Positions 1 to 10,531 are shown, counted from the first letter of the stretch. The stretch is DNA of 64,000 bases from Woronichinia naegeliana WA131 (GCA_025370055.1 CP073041.1:1798001-1862000); one strand, 5' to 3'. The notes: generated from the letters alone by a model not told the origin. Numbers and translations are program-made.

Positions 1-2
1 CA

Positions 3-1121
3 CGCACAACTCTGATCCTGGTTCCCACTCTGGATTTAATGCACCAATGGTATGCCCAAATGACCGCCGCTTTTCCTGATACGGAAATTGGTCTCTTGGG
101 AGGGGGTTCCCGCGATCGCAGTCCGATTTTAATTGCGACTTACCACAGTGGCGCGATCCAGGCAGAAACCCTGGGTAATCAATATGCCCTTTTAATTTTT
201 GATGAATGTCACCATCTCCCCAGTGATTTTTTTCGGGTCATTGCTGAATATGCGATCGCCCCCTATCGCTTAGGATTAACCGCGACACCGGAACGTAGCG
301 ATGGCAGTCATCTGGATTTAGATCATTTAATTGGGCCGGTGGTCTATCACAAAACCGTCGAGGATTTAGCCGGTGGTACGTTAGCCGAACATGAAGTCAT
401 TCAAATCAAAGTTCAATTGTCCCAGAGCGAACGAGAACGCTACGATCTGGCCATGCAAACCCGCAATCAATTTTTACGACAGTCTAATATTGCTCTCGGC
501 AGCTTAAATGGTTGGCAACAATTTGTCCAAGCGAGTGCCTGTTCTAGTAGTGGCAGACGGGCCATGTTAGCTCACCGTGAAGCCAAGGAAATTTCCCTCG
601 GTACAGAAGGCAAGTTACGAGTCCTAGCAGAAATTTTGACAGAGCATCATCCCGATCCCGTCCTTATTTTTACCAACGACAATGCAACGGTTTATCGGAT
701 TTCCCGAACGTTTTTAATTCCGGCCATCACCCATCAAACCCCGGTCAAAGAACGCCATGATGTTTTGAGCCAATTTCGAGAAGGTCACTATAAAAGCCTG
801 GTAACGTCCCACGTTCTCAATGAAGGGGTGGATGTCCCCAGTGTCAAAGTGGCGGTAATTCTATCGGGGACGGGTTCCACTCGTGAATATGTGCAGCGTT
901 TGGGGCGTATTCTTCGCAAACAGGTGGGAGTACATAAATTAGCAATTCTCTATGAAGTTGTGGCCGAAGATACGAGTGAGGAACAAACCGCCCATCGTCG
1001 TAAAGCGGCCAGTAAATCTTCTCCCGATCGCCCCCAGCAGTTGGAATTATTGCCTTCCCCAGAACGGCGATCGCTCAGAGCCGCAGAACCGAAAACCAAT
1101 ACTTACTCGACAGAAGATTAA
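3..1121 (+). CDS. XPB/RAD25-like superfamily 2 DNA helicase, C-terminal part
   Basis: The reading frame is open from the first bases of the window, so the N-terminus with the Walker A motif lies outside. Visible helicase motifs in order are: motif Ia (TLILVPTLDLMHQW), a DECH box (LIFDECHHLP), motif III-like LTATPERSDG, and near the end the motif VI region YVQRLGRILRKQ. This set and the DECH box fit the XPB/RAD25-type SF2 helicases found singly in many bacteria, which act as ATP-dependent DNA translocases in repair or genome maintenance. The C-terminal 50 residues are polar and probably disordered. The gene ends 144 bp before rpaA on the same strand. Family assignment is firm; the exact role is not. 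Confidence 0.8.
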   Translation, partial: RTTLILVPTLDLMHQWYAQMTAAFPDTEIGLLGGGSRDRSPILIATYHSGAIQAETLGNQYALLIFDECHHLPSDFFRVIAEYAIAPYRLGLTATPERSDGSHLDLDHLIGPVVYHKTVEDLAGGTLAEHEVIQIKVQLSQSERERYDLAMQTRNQFLRQSNIALGSLNGWQQFVQASACSSSGRRAMLAHREAKEISLGTEGKLRVLAEILTEHHPDPVLIFTNDNATVYRISRTFLIPAITHQTPVKERHDVLSQFREGHYKSLVTSHVLNEGVDVPSVKVAVILSGTGSTREYVQRLGRILRKQVGVHKLAILYEVVAEDTSEEQTAHRRKAASKSSPDRPQQLELLPSPERRSLRAAEPKTNTYSTED

Positions 1122-1183
1122 TCTGCTGTTACTGTAAACAAACAAAACGTAATCTTTCGTAACGATCAAGTAGGGTTCATGCC

Positions 1184-1189
1184 TATAAT
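1184..1189 (+). promoter_or_regulatory. Possible -10 box upstream of rpaA
   Basis: A perfect TATAAT hexamer lies 76 bp before the rpaA start, in the gap after the helicase gene. No convincing -35 hexamer is visible at 16-18 bp spacing, so this is a candidate only. Confidence 0.35.
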
Positions 1190-1265
1190 CGAGCAGAGTA
1201 GATTCTTCTGTTTCCGATCACTCTTCCAGACCGATAATAAATTACCCTTTTAAACTTTAGCTATA

Positions 1266-2006
1266 ATGCCTCGAATTCTCGTAATTGACGATGATCCTTC
1301 GATTTCTGAGCTTGTCTCGATTAACTTGGAGATGGCCGGCTATGATGTCAGTCCCGCCGAAGATGGCATTAAAGGCCAGGCCTTGGCCGTACAAATTCAG
1401 CCTGACTTGATCATGTTAGACCTGATGCTTCCCAAGGTGGATGGTTTCACGGTTTGTCAACGTTTACGTCGAGACCCTCGCACTGCGGATATTCCGGTGT
1501 TAATGTTGACAGCCCTGGGTCAAATCCAGGATAAAATCGATGGTTTTAACGCTGGAGCCGATGATTACCTCACCAAGCCCTTTGATGTGGAAGAAATGTT
1601 GGCTAGGGTTCGAGCTTTATTGCGACGGACAGATCGCATTCCCCAGGCGGCCAAACATTCAGAAATTCTCAGTCATGGCCCCCTAACCCTCATCCCTGAA
1701 CGTTTTGAGGCAATTTGGTTTGGCAAAAGTATTAAGCTAACGCATCTAGAATTTGAATTGCTGCATTGCTTACTGCAACGTCATGGGCAAACCGTCGCTC
1801 CCAGTGATATTTTAAAGGAAGTTTGGGGTTACGAACCCGATGATGATATTGAAACCATTCGTGTTCACATTCGCCACCTACGAACGAAATTAGAACCCGA
1901 TCCCCGTCGTCCTCGCTATATTAAAACGGTTTATGGGGCGGGCTACTGTCTGGAGTTTCAGCCAGAGGAAGAGACAATGGTAGAAGACAAATCGGCGATC
2001 GCTTAA
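1266..2006 (+). CDS. rpaA: OmpR-family response regulator RpaA
   Basis: The 246-residue protein has an N-terminal receiver domain (residues 1-120) with the DD pair (IDDDPS), the phospho-acceptor Asp in IMLDLMLP and the conserved Lys in LTKPFD. A C-terminal winged-helix OmpR/PhoB DNA-binding domain follows (about 140-235, ending [13 protein letters not shown]). The N-terminus [14 protein letters not shown] and the [18 protein letters not shown] helix are those I recall for cyanobacterial RpaA, and differ from RpaB, which starts differently. RpaA is the output regulator of the circadian KaiC-SasA pathway and affects phycobilisome energy transfer. It stands alone between a helicase and a convergent DUF1269 gene. 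I prefer RpaA over other OmpR regulators with good confidence. Confidence 0.85.
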   Translation: MPRILVIDDDPSISELVSINLEMAGYDVSPAEDGIKGQALAVQIQPDLIMLDLMLPKVDGFTVCQRLRRDPRTADIPVLMLTALGQIQDKIDGFNAGADDYLTKPFDVEEMLARVRALLRRTDRIPQAAKHSEILSHGPLTLIPERFEAIWFGKSIKLTHLEFELLHCLLQRHGQTVAPSDILKEVWGYEPDDDIETIRVHIRHLRTKLEPDPRRPRYIKTVYGAGYCLEFQPEEETMVEDKSAIA

Positions 2007-2092
2007 ACCCCCCTAATTGCCTAGGAGGGCTAATCTGTCACATGTCGTGTTACGCTATGTTCTTTTCAGAATTTAGATGAAATTGACAGTGA

Positions 2093-2623
2093 TTATTCTG
2101 CTGTCGCAGCCGTTGTTGCATCCGTTGTGTTCGTTAAACCACGGCTATCCAGCACTTCCTGAAGTTGGGCTTCTTCATCCTTAGATAGGGAAGTCCGCAA
2201 TACTTTACCGCCGTATTTGCTCACTTCTTCTAGAACCTTATCTGGGGTCACTTTACGAACTAAAACAAACAGAGCGGAAGTACTTGGTTTTAGGGTTTCG
2301 CCTAATTCCCGCATAAAGTTGTCATCCACGCCCACATCACTCAGTGCACCAGCTAATGCACCACTCGCTGCACCAACGGCAACTCCTAATAGGGGTGAGA
2401 AGAAAAGAGTACCGATCAATAGGCCCCAAAAACCGCCACTAGCGGCTCCTGCACTAGTCAGATTAACGGCTTGTTTTAACTTAATTTTGCCTTTATCGTC
2501 TTTTACCACCACAGCCGCATCTTCGAGTTCGATTAAATGCTCGACCTGGAGTTTCGCTAGAGTGAGACGAACCTCTTCTGCTTTAAATTCGTCGTCGTAA
2601 GCAATAACAATAAGATCACTCAT
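2093..2623 (-). CDS. DUF1269 family glycine-rich membrane protein
   Basis: The 176-residue protein begins MSDLIVIAYDDEFKAEEV and has a central Gly/Ala-rich hydrophobic segment (about residues 58-95, SAGAASGGFWGLLIGTLFF then AVGAASGALAGALSDVG), followed by a ferredoxin-like C-terminal half with VGVDDNFMRELGETLKP. This layout is typical of DUF1269, thought to be membrane-associated and of unknown function. It runs convergent to rpaA. The 188-bp gap to the next gene on the right must hold divergent promoters. The tail is Thr/Ala-rich and low complexity. Confidence 0.75.
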   Translation of the reverse strand: MSDLIVIAYDDEFKAEEVRLTLAKLQVEHLIELEDAAVVVKDDKGKIKLKQAVNLTSAGAASGGFWGLLIGTLFFSPLLGVAVGAASGALAGALSDVGVDDNFMRELGETLKPSTSALFVLVRKVTPDKVLEEVSKYGGKVLRTSLSKDEEAQLQEVLDSRGLTNTTDATTAATAE

Positions 2624-2811
2624 GGATTAGTCTTCTCGTAAAGGTTATCTGTTTCTATCCTACCAGTTATTTTTCCCGTTGCTCTAAACTGGTATCCTGG
2701 GCTACGTCTTTTGAGCGCTCAGTGAAAACCGAGATGGATAATTCTTTGACAATCCAGAGAGGGTAAGACAGTGGGTCAATTAACTCCTCAAACGTAGCCA
2801 AATATACCAAT

Positions 2812-5800
2812 ATGATTCACCAAGGCAAAGAGAAGATTCTTCTGGTAGAGGATTCTGAGAGCGATCGCTTTGTGTATCGTCGTTATCTTAAGGCGGACAC
2901 CGAGAATCAGTACGAAATTTTAGAAGCTGAAACCCTAGCCGAGGGGCTGGAACTATGGCGATCGCAATCTCCTAATTTGGCGTTAGTTGATCTTCATTTG
3001 CCCGATGGTAGCGGCTTAGAACTATTAGAGGCGATTACTGCTCTACCCCAAGACCTTCAGATCCCCGTGATTGTGATGACAGGGCAAGGGGATGAAAAAA
3101 TAGCCGTCCAGACCCTTAAACAGGGCGCAATTGACTATCTGGTTAAAGGTGATATCACAGCTTTGACGCTCTGTCGAGCCATTAGACAGGGGCTAGATGA
3201 GGGGATGTTCCCTAGAAAAGTCAGACAATTACAGCAACAAATCGAAATCCAAAACTCGGTTCTGAAATTTAAGGATGACCTCTTTCAAGCAATTTTTGAT
3301 AATACTTTTCAGTTTACTGGCTTAATTGCACCTGATGGGACGGCGTTGGAGGCTAATCAAACGGCCCTCGCGGTGGCAGGTCTGAAAAAAGAAGAGGTTA
3401 TTGGTCGTCCGATATGGGAAACGGAGTGGTTTAAGATTTCTCGTCAAACTCAGGAAAAATTGAGACAATCCGTCGCCCGTGCGGCCCAGGGGGAATTTAT
3501 TCGCTATGAAATGGATATTTGGGGTGCGAATCAAAGGGTTATTCCCATTGATTTTTCTTTGCGTCCAATGTTTAATGAGTCGGGTGAAGTGATTTATATT
3601 ATTCCTGAAGGGCGGGATATTACCGATGCCAAACGTTTACTTATAGAAAGAGAACAGGCGTTAGCGGCCCTCAAGGTACAAAAAGATTTTAATCAATTGA
3701 TTGCCAAAATTAGCAGTCGTTTTGTGGAAGTGACTGATGAAACGTTGGATTTTGAGATTGATTGCAGTCTGCAATTGATTGGGGAAATGAGCCAGGTAGA
3801 TACGGCCTATCTTTTTACTCTTGATCGCGATCGCCAAACCCTGAGCATGAGTCATGAATGGAGCCAATCAGGAAGTCTTCGTCAGATAGCGATCGCCCAA
3901 AATGTTCCCTTTGCAGCTTTTCCCTATTCAATCGCTTTAATTCTTCGGCAACAATACTGTTGTGTAAAAGATACGGCACTTTTGCCTCCAGAAGCGGCGG
4001 TGGATGCGGCCGGTTGGCAACAATTTAATATTAAATCTTTGTTATCAATTCCTCTCATCCGCAACGGCCAGACCATCGGTATGCTCGGTTTGGCTTCCTT
4101 CAGTCGGGCGATCGCCTGGGACGAAGAGAGCATTCGGATTTTAACCATTCTCAGTCAAACGATCGCCAATACCCAAGCACGAATTGAAGCCGAAAATATC
4201 CGTAAACAAAATGAAATCGAACTAGCCGAATGGCATAAACGTTATGAATTAGCAGAACAAGCTAGTGGACAAATGGTGTATGAATATAATTTTCTGACGA
4301 ATTCTGTAATTTGGGGGGCGAATGCAAAATTGATTTTAGGCTATGCTGAGTCTGATTTACCGCTCCATTTGTCCGATTGGATGTCTTTAATTCATCCCGA
4401 AGATTTAAGCATTTTTCAACAGGCATTAGAAATAGCAAACATTCACCAAACCCTTTTCTTTGCTCAGTACCGTTTCCGCCATCAAGCCGGTCATTATATT
4501 TGGCTCGAAGACCGCAACCAATGGTTGTTAAATGAGCAAGGGGAGGGAATTGGGGTGGTTGGCATGATCGCCGATATTAGCGATCAAAAAAAGGTAGAAC
4601 TGCTTTTAAAAAAACAAGCCCTCGTTTTTGAAAATATTACCGATGGGGTCATCATTACCGACCTGGACGGGATCATTATTGATTGGAATCGAGGGGCGGA
4701 AAATTTATACGGTTATACTAAAACTGAAATATTAGGCAAAAGTCCTAGTATTCTACACAAAACTGAAGAGGGACAGAGGTTCGCAACGGAAATTAATCAA
4801 ACAACCTTGCAAAAGGGTCATTGGTCAGGGGAATTCACCGTTATTTGTAAAGATGGGACGGAAAAAATTACTGCCACCTCAACGGTTATTTTACGAGATA
4901 TCCAAAAGAATAATATCGCTTTGATTGGCTTCAACCATGATATTACCAAACTCAAAAAAATAGAAGAAGAATTGCGCGACAATAATGCAAAACTTCAGCA
5001 ATTTAATCAAGAATTAGAAATTAGGGTTGAAGAGCGTACCCACGCCCTCCAAGTCAGTGAAGCGTTTAATCGCCAGTTAATTACAGAATTTCCCATCGGT
5101 CTCGCTTGTTGCCGCTTGGACGGACAGTTAGTTTATATCAATTCCAATTTTGCCCAAATATTAGGACGAACAGTTGAAGAAACCCTCAATTTAACCTATT
5201 GGGATATTACACCCATTAAATATCAAGAGCAGGAAGTAGAACAACTCCGACAGCTACAGGAAACAGGAAGTTATGGCCCCTACGAAAAGGAATATATTCA
5301 CAAGGATGGCCATCTCGTAGCAGTTACATTGACAGGATTACTGATTCAACAAAAGGGAGAAACTCTCATTTGGTCTAGTGTGCAAGATATTAGCGATCGC
5401 AAACAAGCTGAACAACAATTACAAAATCTCACCAATCGCCTGAAAATCGCGCTCAATTCTGGAGCGATCGGCTGTTGGGAATGGGAGATAGGGAACAGCA
5501 TCGTGACTTGGGATGAGCGGGTGTATGAACTGTATGGCATTCCTGTGGAAACTACAGTGGTTTTTGAAACCTTTGTCAATAGCCTTTATCCCGATGACCG
5601 ACAGGCGACCTTAACCTTAGTTCAGGAAGCCGTAGCAGGAAACGCTGAATATGATACAGAATTTCGAGTGATCCATCCCGATGGTAGTATCCATTTTCTA
5701 AAATGTTATGGGGCGGTAATGCGAGATGACCAGGGAAATCCCCTGAGAGTAATCGGCGTTAATTTTGAGATAACAGAACAAAAACAAGCCGAACAAACCA

Positions 5801-7611
5801 TCCGTCAGCAAGCAGAAAAAGAAACTCTCCTACGGCAAATTACCCAACGTATTCGAGAAAGTCTTAATCTTCAGACCATTTTTGATACGGCTTGTCAGGA
5901 AATCCGTCAATTTATCCAAAGCGATCGCGTGGGAATCTTTCGGTTTTATCCCGAATCTGGCTTTGATGATGGAGAATTTGTCGCCGAGTCCCTGAAAGAA
6001 GGGTGTTCTTCCGTTTTAGCCATTCGGATTCATGATCACTGCTTCGGAGAAGACTATGCCAAAAGCTATACAGAGGGACATTTTCAAGTTATTAATGATG
6101 TTCTCCAGAGTAATTTACAAGAGTGTCATAAAGCGGTTCTGAGTCAGTTCCAAATTCGCGCCAATTTAGTGATACCTCTACTCTGTGGCCAGCAATTATG
6201 GGGGTTACTCTGCATTCATTCCTGCACGGCTCCCCGTATTTGGCAACCTGATGAAATTGATTTAATTCAACAAATTGCGGGTCAACTGGCGATCGCCATT
6301 CAACAGGCCAATTTACTGGAGCAATTACAACAGGAATTAAAGGAAAGACAAGTTGCACAACAACAACTCACCGAACGCAATCAGCAATTAGCCCTTTCTA
6401 ACGAAGAATTAGCCCGTGCCACCCGTCTGAAGGATGAATTTCTGGCCAATATGAGCCATGAACTCCGCACACCCCTCAATGCCATTTTAGGGATGACCGA
6501 GGGTTTGCAAGAACAGGTTTATGGCCCCATTAACCCCAAACAACTCCGTTCCTTACAAACCATTGAACGCAGTGGGTTCCATCTGTTGGGCTTAATTAAC
6601 GAAATTCTCGATCTCGCTAAAATCGAATCAGGTCAATTAGAGTTGGAGTGTGGGCCTACGGCGATCGCCCCGCTTTGTCGTTCTAGTTTGGCTTTCATCA
6701 AACAACAGGCTTTAAACAAACGCATTCAAATTCAAACCCAAATTCCTCAAGATCTGCCGGATATCTGGATTGATGAGCGACGCATCCGTCAAGTGTTGAT
6801 CAACTTGCTTAACAATGCGGTGAAGTTTGCGCCGGAGGGAGGGAACGTGACCCTAGAAGCCACTTTAGCCGTCAACTCAGCAATGGCTTCCCTGGTGTCA
6901 GATTCATCGCCTTCGACCCAAACTTGCTTGCGGATTGCGATCATTGATAACGGGATCGGGATTACACCCGAAAATATCCCCAAACTCTTTCAGCCCTTTA
7001 TTCAAGTCGATAGTGCGCTTAATCGTCAATATGAGGGAACGGGTTTAGGGTTGGCCTTGGTGAAACGCCTGGTCGAACTACATGGTGGTCGAGTTAGCCT
7101 TACAAGTGAGTTCGGAAAAGGCAGTTGTTTTACGATTGACCTGCCCTGTCCCCATCGTGAGCGATTCTCCTCTGCTTCATCACCTGAGCTAGAAACGGAA
7201 AACCGCACCGAAAGTATTTCTCTTCAAACCCGGCGTTCTTCTTCAATTTTGTTAGTGGAAGATAATCCAGCTAGTGCTAGTACGATCGTCAATTATTTAG
7301 AAGCGAAGGGCTATCGTTTGATTTTGGCAGAAAATGGAGAGAAAGCGATCGCTTTGGCCCAGTCGGAAAAACCGGATTTAATTTTGATGGATATTCAAAT
7401 GCCAGGCATGGATGGTTTAGAAGCGATCAAACAAATTCGCCTAAATGCCAATTTAGCCCAAATTCCGATCATTGCCCTCACTGCCCTAGCCATGCCAGGA
7501 GATCGCGATCGCTGTCTGGAAGCGGGAGCCAACGAATATGTCTCTAAGCCCGTTAGACTCAAACAGCTAACTAGCCTCATGCAAGACCTTTTAAACTCCA
7601 GCCAAGACTAA
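2812..7611 (+). CDS. Hybrid sensor histidine kinase, REC-PAS-GAF-PAS4-GAF-HisKA-HATPase-REC
   Basis: This 1599-residue soluble multi-sensor kinase has no membrane segment. Order: N-terminal receiver (1-125, acceptor Asp60, Lys112); PAS (about 150-280); GAF (283-460); two PAS (473-597, 603-720); a coiled coil (720-745); two PAS (750-866, 877-993); GAF (1007-1167); a coiled coil; HisKA with phospho-acceptor His1216 in NMSHELRTPLNA; HATPase_c with N box Asn1334 and G1 box DNGIGI (about 1379); and a C-terminal receiver with Asp1527. The second GAF has DRVGIFRF and a chromophore-lyase-like region but no obvious bilin Cys-His pair that I could confirm. It lies 29 bp upstream of a shorter paralogue and is probably co-transcribed. 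It probably integrates several cytosolic signals; the ligands are unknown. Confidence 0.88.
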   Translation: MIHQGKEKILLVEDSESDRFVYRRYLKADTENQYEILEAETLAEGLELWRSQSPNLALVDLHLPDGSGLELLEAITALPQDLQIPVIVMTGQGDEKIAVQTLKQGAIDYLVKGDITALTLCRAIRQGLDEGMFPRKVRQLQQQIEIQNSVLKFKDDLFQAIFDNTFQFTGLIAPDGTALEANQTALAVAGLKKEEVIGRPIWETEWFKISRQTQEKLRQSVARAAQGEFIRYEMDIWGANQRVIPIDFSLRPMFNESGEVIYIIPEGRDITDAKRLLIEREQALAALKVQKDFNQLIAKISSRFVEVTDETLDFEIDCSLQLIGEMSQVDTAYLFTLDRDRQTLSMSHEWSQSGSLRQIAIAQNVPFAAFPYSIALILRQQYCCVKDTALLPPEAAVDAAGWQQFNIKSLLSIPLIRNGQTIGMLGLASFSRAIAWDEESIRILTILSQTIANTQARIEAENIRKQNEIELAEWHKRYELAEQASGQMVYEYNFLTNSVIWGANAKLILGYAESDLPLHLSDWMSLIHPEDLSIFQQALEIANIHQTLFFAQYRFRHQAGHYIWLEDRNQWLLNEQGEGIGVVGMIADISDQKKVELLLKKQALVFENITDGVIITDLDGIIIDWNRGAENLYGYTKTEILGKSPSILHKTEEGQRFATEINQTTLQKGHWSGEFTVICKDGTEKITATSTVILRDIQKNNIALIGFNHDITKLKKIEEELRDNNAKLQQFNQELEIRVEERTHALQVSEAFNRQLITEFPIGLACCRLDGQLVYINSNFAQILGRTVEETLNLTYWDITPIKYQEQEVEQLRQLQETGSYGPYEKEYIHKDGHLVAVTLTGLLIQQKGETLIWSSVQDISDRKQAEQQLQNLTNRLKIALNSGAIGCWEWEIGNSIVTWDERVYELYGIPVETTVVFETFVNSLYPDDRQATLTLVQEAVAGNAEYDTEFRVIHPDGSIHFLKCYGAVMRDDQGNPLRVIGVNFEITEQKQAEQTIRQQAEKETLLRQITQRIRESLNLQTIFDTACQEIRQFIQSDRVGIFRFYPESGFDDGEFVAESLKEGCSSVLAIRIHDHCFGEDYAKSYTEGHFQVINDVLQSNLQECHKAVLSQFQIRANLVIPLLCGQQLWGLLCIHSCTAPRIWQPDEIDLIQQIAGQLAIAIQQANLLEQLQQELKERQVAQQQLTERNQQLALSNEELARATRLKDEFLANMSHELRTPLNAILGMTEGLQEQVYGPINPKQLRSLQTIERSGFHLLGLINEILDLAKIESGQLELECGPTAIAPLCRSSLAFIKQQALNKRIQIQTQIPQDLPDIWIDERRIRQVLINLLNNAVKFAPEGGNVTLEATLAVNSAMASLVSDSSPSTQTCLRIAIIDNGIGITPENIPKLFQPFIQVDSALNRQYEGTGLGLALVKRLVELHGGRVSLTSEFGKGSCFTIDLPCPHRERFSSASSPELETENRTESISLQTRRSSSILLVEDNPASASTIVNYLEAKGYRLILAENGEKAIALAQSEKPDLILMDIQMPGMDGLEAIKQIRLNANLAQIPIIALTALAMPGDRDRCLEAGANEYVSKPVRLKQLTSLMQDLLNSSQD

Positions 7612-7640
7612 TCCCTAAACCAGAAAACACCATAAATTCT

Positions 7641-9971
7641 GTGAAAAACTACTCTATTTTAATCATTGAGGATTCGGAAAGCGATCGCCTTACCTATCGT
7701 CATTATCTTTTAGCAAACCAAAATTTTAAATACCAAATTTTAGAGGCGCAGGGGCTAACCGAGGGGCTGGAATTGTGGAGAACACAGTCTCCTGATCTGG
7801 TGCTAGTGGATATTAATTTGCCCGATGGTAGCGGCTTAGAATTATTAAAGGTTGTTAACAATCGGTATTCAAGACAACCCTTGCCGACAATTGTGATCAG
7901 TGGTCTGGGGAATGAACGGATCGCGGTACAAGCGATGAAACTAGGTGCGAGTGACTATTTAGCGAAGGATGATATTACAGCTTCTACCCTTTGTCAGGCA
8001 GTGGAAAACGCGCTGCAACAGTGGAATCTTACCAAAGATATTCAACAGCGTACTTATTTTGGGAGTTGGGAATTAGATGTACTGACGGGAAAGCTGACCT
8101 GGTCTAAGGAACTTTTTGAAATCTTTCGGATTAATCCTGCTAATGCTACCCTTACCTTCGATTACCTTAGCTCCTATTTTACCCCCCATTCCAATCAGGT
8201 ACGTATAGAAGTCATTAGTCGAGCCATTCAATACGGTGAACCCTTTGAAGTTGATCTAGAAATTATTCGAGCAGATGGAACCAGAGGCTTTATTCTCTCT
8301 AAGGCAATACCCCAACGTGATGACACCGGAAAAGTGGTTTATTTATGGGGAGGGACAGTGGACATCAGCGATCGCAAGGAGACAGAAAGAGCACTCCAAT
8401 TAAGTGAAGCCCGTTTTCGTCGGTTGTTTGATGCCAATATTGTCGGAATGCTTTTTGCTGATTTGCAGGGACGAATTATTGATGCCAATGATTGTTTTTT
8501 ACAGGAGCTTGGTTATACTCGGCAAGAACTGAACCAAGGTTTAATTCGATGGGATCAAATCACGCCCTCGGAATACGCTCAACAGGATGAGGAGTTAAGA
8601 AAACAGATACAAAAAATAGGCTATTTCTTACCAGTAGAAAAGGAATATTATCGCAAAGATGGTAGTCGGCTGGCGATTCTGCTGGGAGGGGCGTTTCTCC
8701 CTGGTTCAAGCGACCAAACAATTTGTATTGCGATGAATATTAGCGATCGCAAATTGGCAGAAATTAAACTGCAACAGAGCAATCAAGAATTGGCTAGGGC
8801 AACTCGTCTTAGGGATGAATTTTTAGCCAACATGAGTCACGAACTCCGCACCCCTCTCAATGCTATTTTAGGGATGACTGAAGGCTTAAAAGAGCAGGTT
8901 TATGGCCCCCTTAACCCCAAACAACTCGATTGCTTAGAAACCATTGAACGCAGTGGTTTGCATCTATTGGAATTAATTAATGACATTCTTGATCTTTCTA
9001 AAATTGAATCTGGCCAGTTAACTTTGGACTATCATCTGACGGCGATCGCCCCGCTTTGTCAGGCTAGTTTGGCTTTTATTCAACAACAGGCTTTCAACAA
9101 ACATATTCAAATTCAAGCACAAATTCCTCAAGCTCTGCCGGATGTCTGGATTGATGAGCGACGCATTCGTCAAGTGTTAATTAATCTTCTTAATAACGCA
9201 GTTAAATTTACACCAGAGGGAGGAAATATTCTCTTAACCATTGCCCCAATGGCTAACCCTTCTACCCAATCATTTTTGTTGCGGATTTCGATCATTGATA
9301 ACGGGATCGGGATTGCACCAGAAAATACCCAAAAACTATTTCAGCCTTTTGTACAAGTTGATAGCGCACTCAATCGCCAATATGAGGGAACGGGTTTGGG
9401 GTTAGCCCTGGTTAAAAATATTGTTGAACTGCATGGTGGCCAGGTGAGCCTTCAGAGTGAGTTAGGAAAAGGCAGTTGTTTTAGCGTTGATTTGCCCTGT
9501 GCTGATTGTGAGTCATTTCTTCCTAACTGTCCGATAGCCCCCAGCATTTTGGCAGAGAAAAATCACAAACAAGAGACTCGCGCAGAATCAAGCCGTTCCT
9601 TTTTAATTTTGTTAGCAGAAGACAATGCCGCTAATGTTTTAGCCATGTCCGATTATTTAACGATCAAAGGCTATCGTTTGATTGTGGCAAATAATGGGGA
9701 AATGGCGATTTCCCTGGCGAGATCTGAACAACCGGATTTAATTTTGATGGATATTCAAATGCCAGGCATGAATGGTTTAGACGCAATCAAACAAATTCGC
9801 ATGGATGCCAATTTAGCCCAGATTCCGATTATTGCCCTCACCGCCCTAGCCATGCCAGGAGATCGCGATCGCTGTCTGGAAGCAGGGGCCAACGAATATG
9901 TCTCTAAACCCGTTAGACTCAAACAGTTAACAAGCCTAATTCAAGAAATGCTTACCTCCGTCAACGAATAA
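7641..9971 (+). CDS. Hybrid sensor histidine kinase, REC-PAS-PAS-HisKA-HATPase-REC
   Basis: This 776-residue kinase starts at a GTG. Order: receiver (1-125, Asp57 in VLVDINLP); two PAS domains (about 135-250 and 256-370); HisKA with His400 in NMSHELRTPLNA; HATPase_c with NLLNNAVKF and DNGIGI; and a C-terminal receiver with Asp704 in ILMDIQMPGMNG. The kinase core and terminal receiver are nearly the same as in the upstream 1599-residue protein, so the pair arose by tandem duplication followed by change in the sensor region. One odd point: the C-terminal receiver starts ILLAEDN where the paralogue has ILLVEDN. No separate output regulator lies next to the pair. Confidence 0.87.
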   Translation: MKNYSILIIEDSESDRLTYRHYLLANQNFKYQILEAQGLTEGLELWRTQSPDLVLVDINLPDGSGLELLKVVNNRYSRQPLPTIVISGLGNERIAVQAMKLGASDYLAKDDITASTLCQAVENALQQWNLTKDIQQRTYFGSWELDVLTGKLTWSKELFEIFRINPANATLTFDYLSSYFTPHSNQVRIEVISRAIQYGEPFEVDLEIIRADGTRGFILSKAIPQRDDTGKVVYLWGGTVDISDRKETERALQLSEARFRRLFDANIVGMLFADLQGRIIDANDCFLQELGYTRQELNQGLIRWDQITPSEYAQQDEELRKQIQKIGYFLPVEKEYYRKDGSRLAILLGGAFLPGSSDQTICIAMNISDRKLAEIKLQQSNQELARATRLRDEFLANMSHELRTPLNAILGMTEGLKEQVYGPLNPKQLDCLETIERSGLHLLELINDILDLSKIESGQLTLDYHLTAIAPLCQASLAFIQQQAFNKHIQIQAQIPQALPDVWIDERRIRQVLINLLNNAVKFTPEGGNILLTIAPMANPSTQSFLLRISIIDNGIGIAPENTQKLFQPFVQVDSALNRQYEGTGLGLALVKNIVELHGGQVSLQSELGKGSCFSVDLPCADCESFLPNCPIAPSILAEKNHKQETRAESSRSFLILLAEDNAANVLAMSDYLTIKGYRLIVANNGEMAISLARSEQPDLILMDIQMPGMNGLDAIKQIRMDANLAQIPIIALTALAMPGDRDRCLEAGANEYVSKPVRLKQLTSLIQEMLTSVNE

Positions 9972-10079
9972 CCATTAATTACGATAAATGAGTTCTGTGG
10001 TAATTTCTAAGGAATGAAAAATAAATAAGATAGGCAAATGGTAAGATAAACTAAATGATAAAAAACAGGACACAGGATA

Positions 10080-10531
10080 ATGCACTACTCAGAAGACATT
10101 GAATCAGAGATGGTAAAATTCTACAACTCACTGAGCGAGAAAGATAAACGAAGATATGCAGCCGTTGAAGAAAAAAGTTGGGTCATGGGGGAATCAAGTA
10201 CATATCCGAGTTATTTGGATGTAACCGAAACACAATAACAGAAGGTAAGAGCGAGCTAGAAAATAGCGAGGTAGAGAAGTTTAACGAAAAAGCTATTCGA
10301 GAACAAGGGGGAGGAAGAAAGAGTTGCTTTGAGCAGATACCAGAATTAGATGAAGTATTTCTATTAGTAGAAGAAGATACAGAGGGAGACCCGATGGAAG
10401 AAAAAACAAAGTGGACATACTTAAATCAGTCCCAAATTGTTGAAGGGCTAAAAGAAAAAGGAATAGAGATAAGTATGCCAATTGTAAAAAAACTACTCGA
10501 TAAACATGGTTATGTGAAACGTAAGCGTTAA
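10080..10531 (+). pseudogene. ISAzo13-like transposase, N-terminal remnant with frameshift
   Basis: Translation from the ATG at 10080 gives a start ending in KDKRRYAAVEEK. A one-base loss in the A run near 10171-10176 then breaks the frame, and the protein resumes as KLGHGGIKYISELFGCNRNT. This helix-turn-helix region, followed by IREQGGGRKS and VEEDTEGDPM, is the pattern I associate with ISAzo13-family transposases. The frame stops after about 150 residues, far short of a complete transposase, so the DDE catalytic part is missing. Downstream to about 10660 a possible scrap of the C-terminus (LPKWNYRAIPQ) can be read in another frame. No terminal inverted repeats were identified. Confidence 0.6.

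Noticed and set aside
2010-2035. CCCCCCTAATTGCCTAGGAGGG considered as the rpaA terminator
   Set aside because: The stem is imperfect and no T run follows; support is too weak for a feature.
10165-10180. A-run in the ISAzo13-like remnant considered as a programmed -1 frameshift site
   Set aside because: The phase of the A6G heptamer does not suit tandem slippage, and the transposase is truncated anyway, so a simple deletion is more likely.
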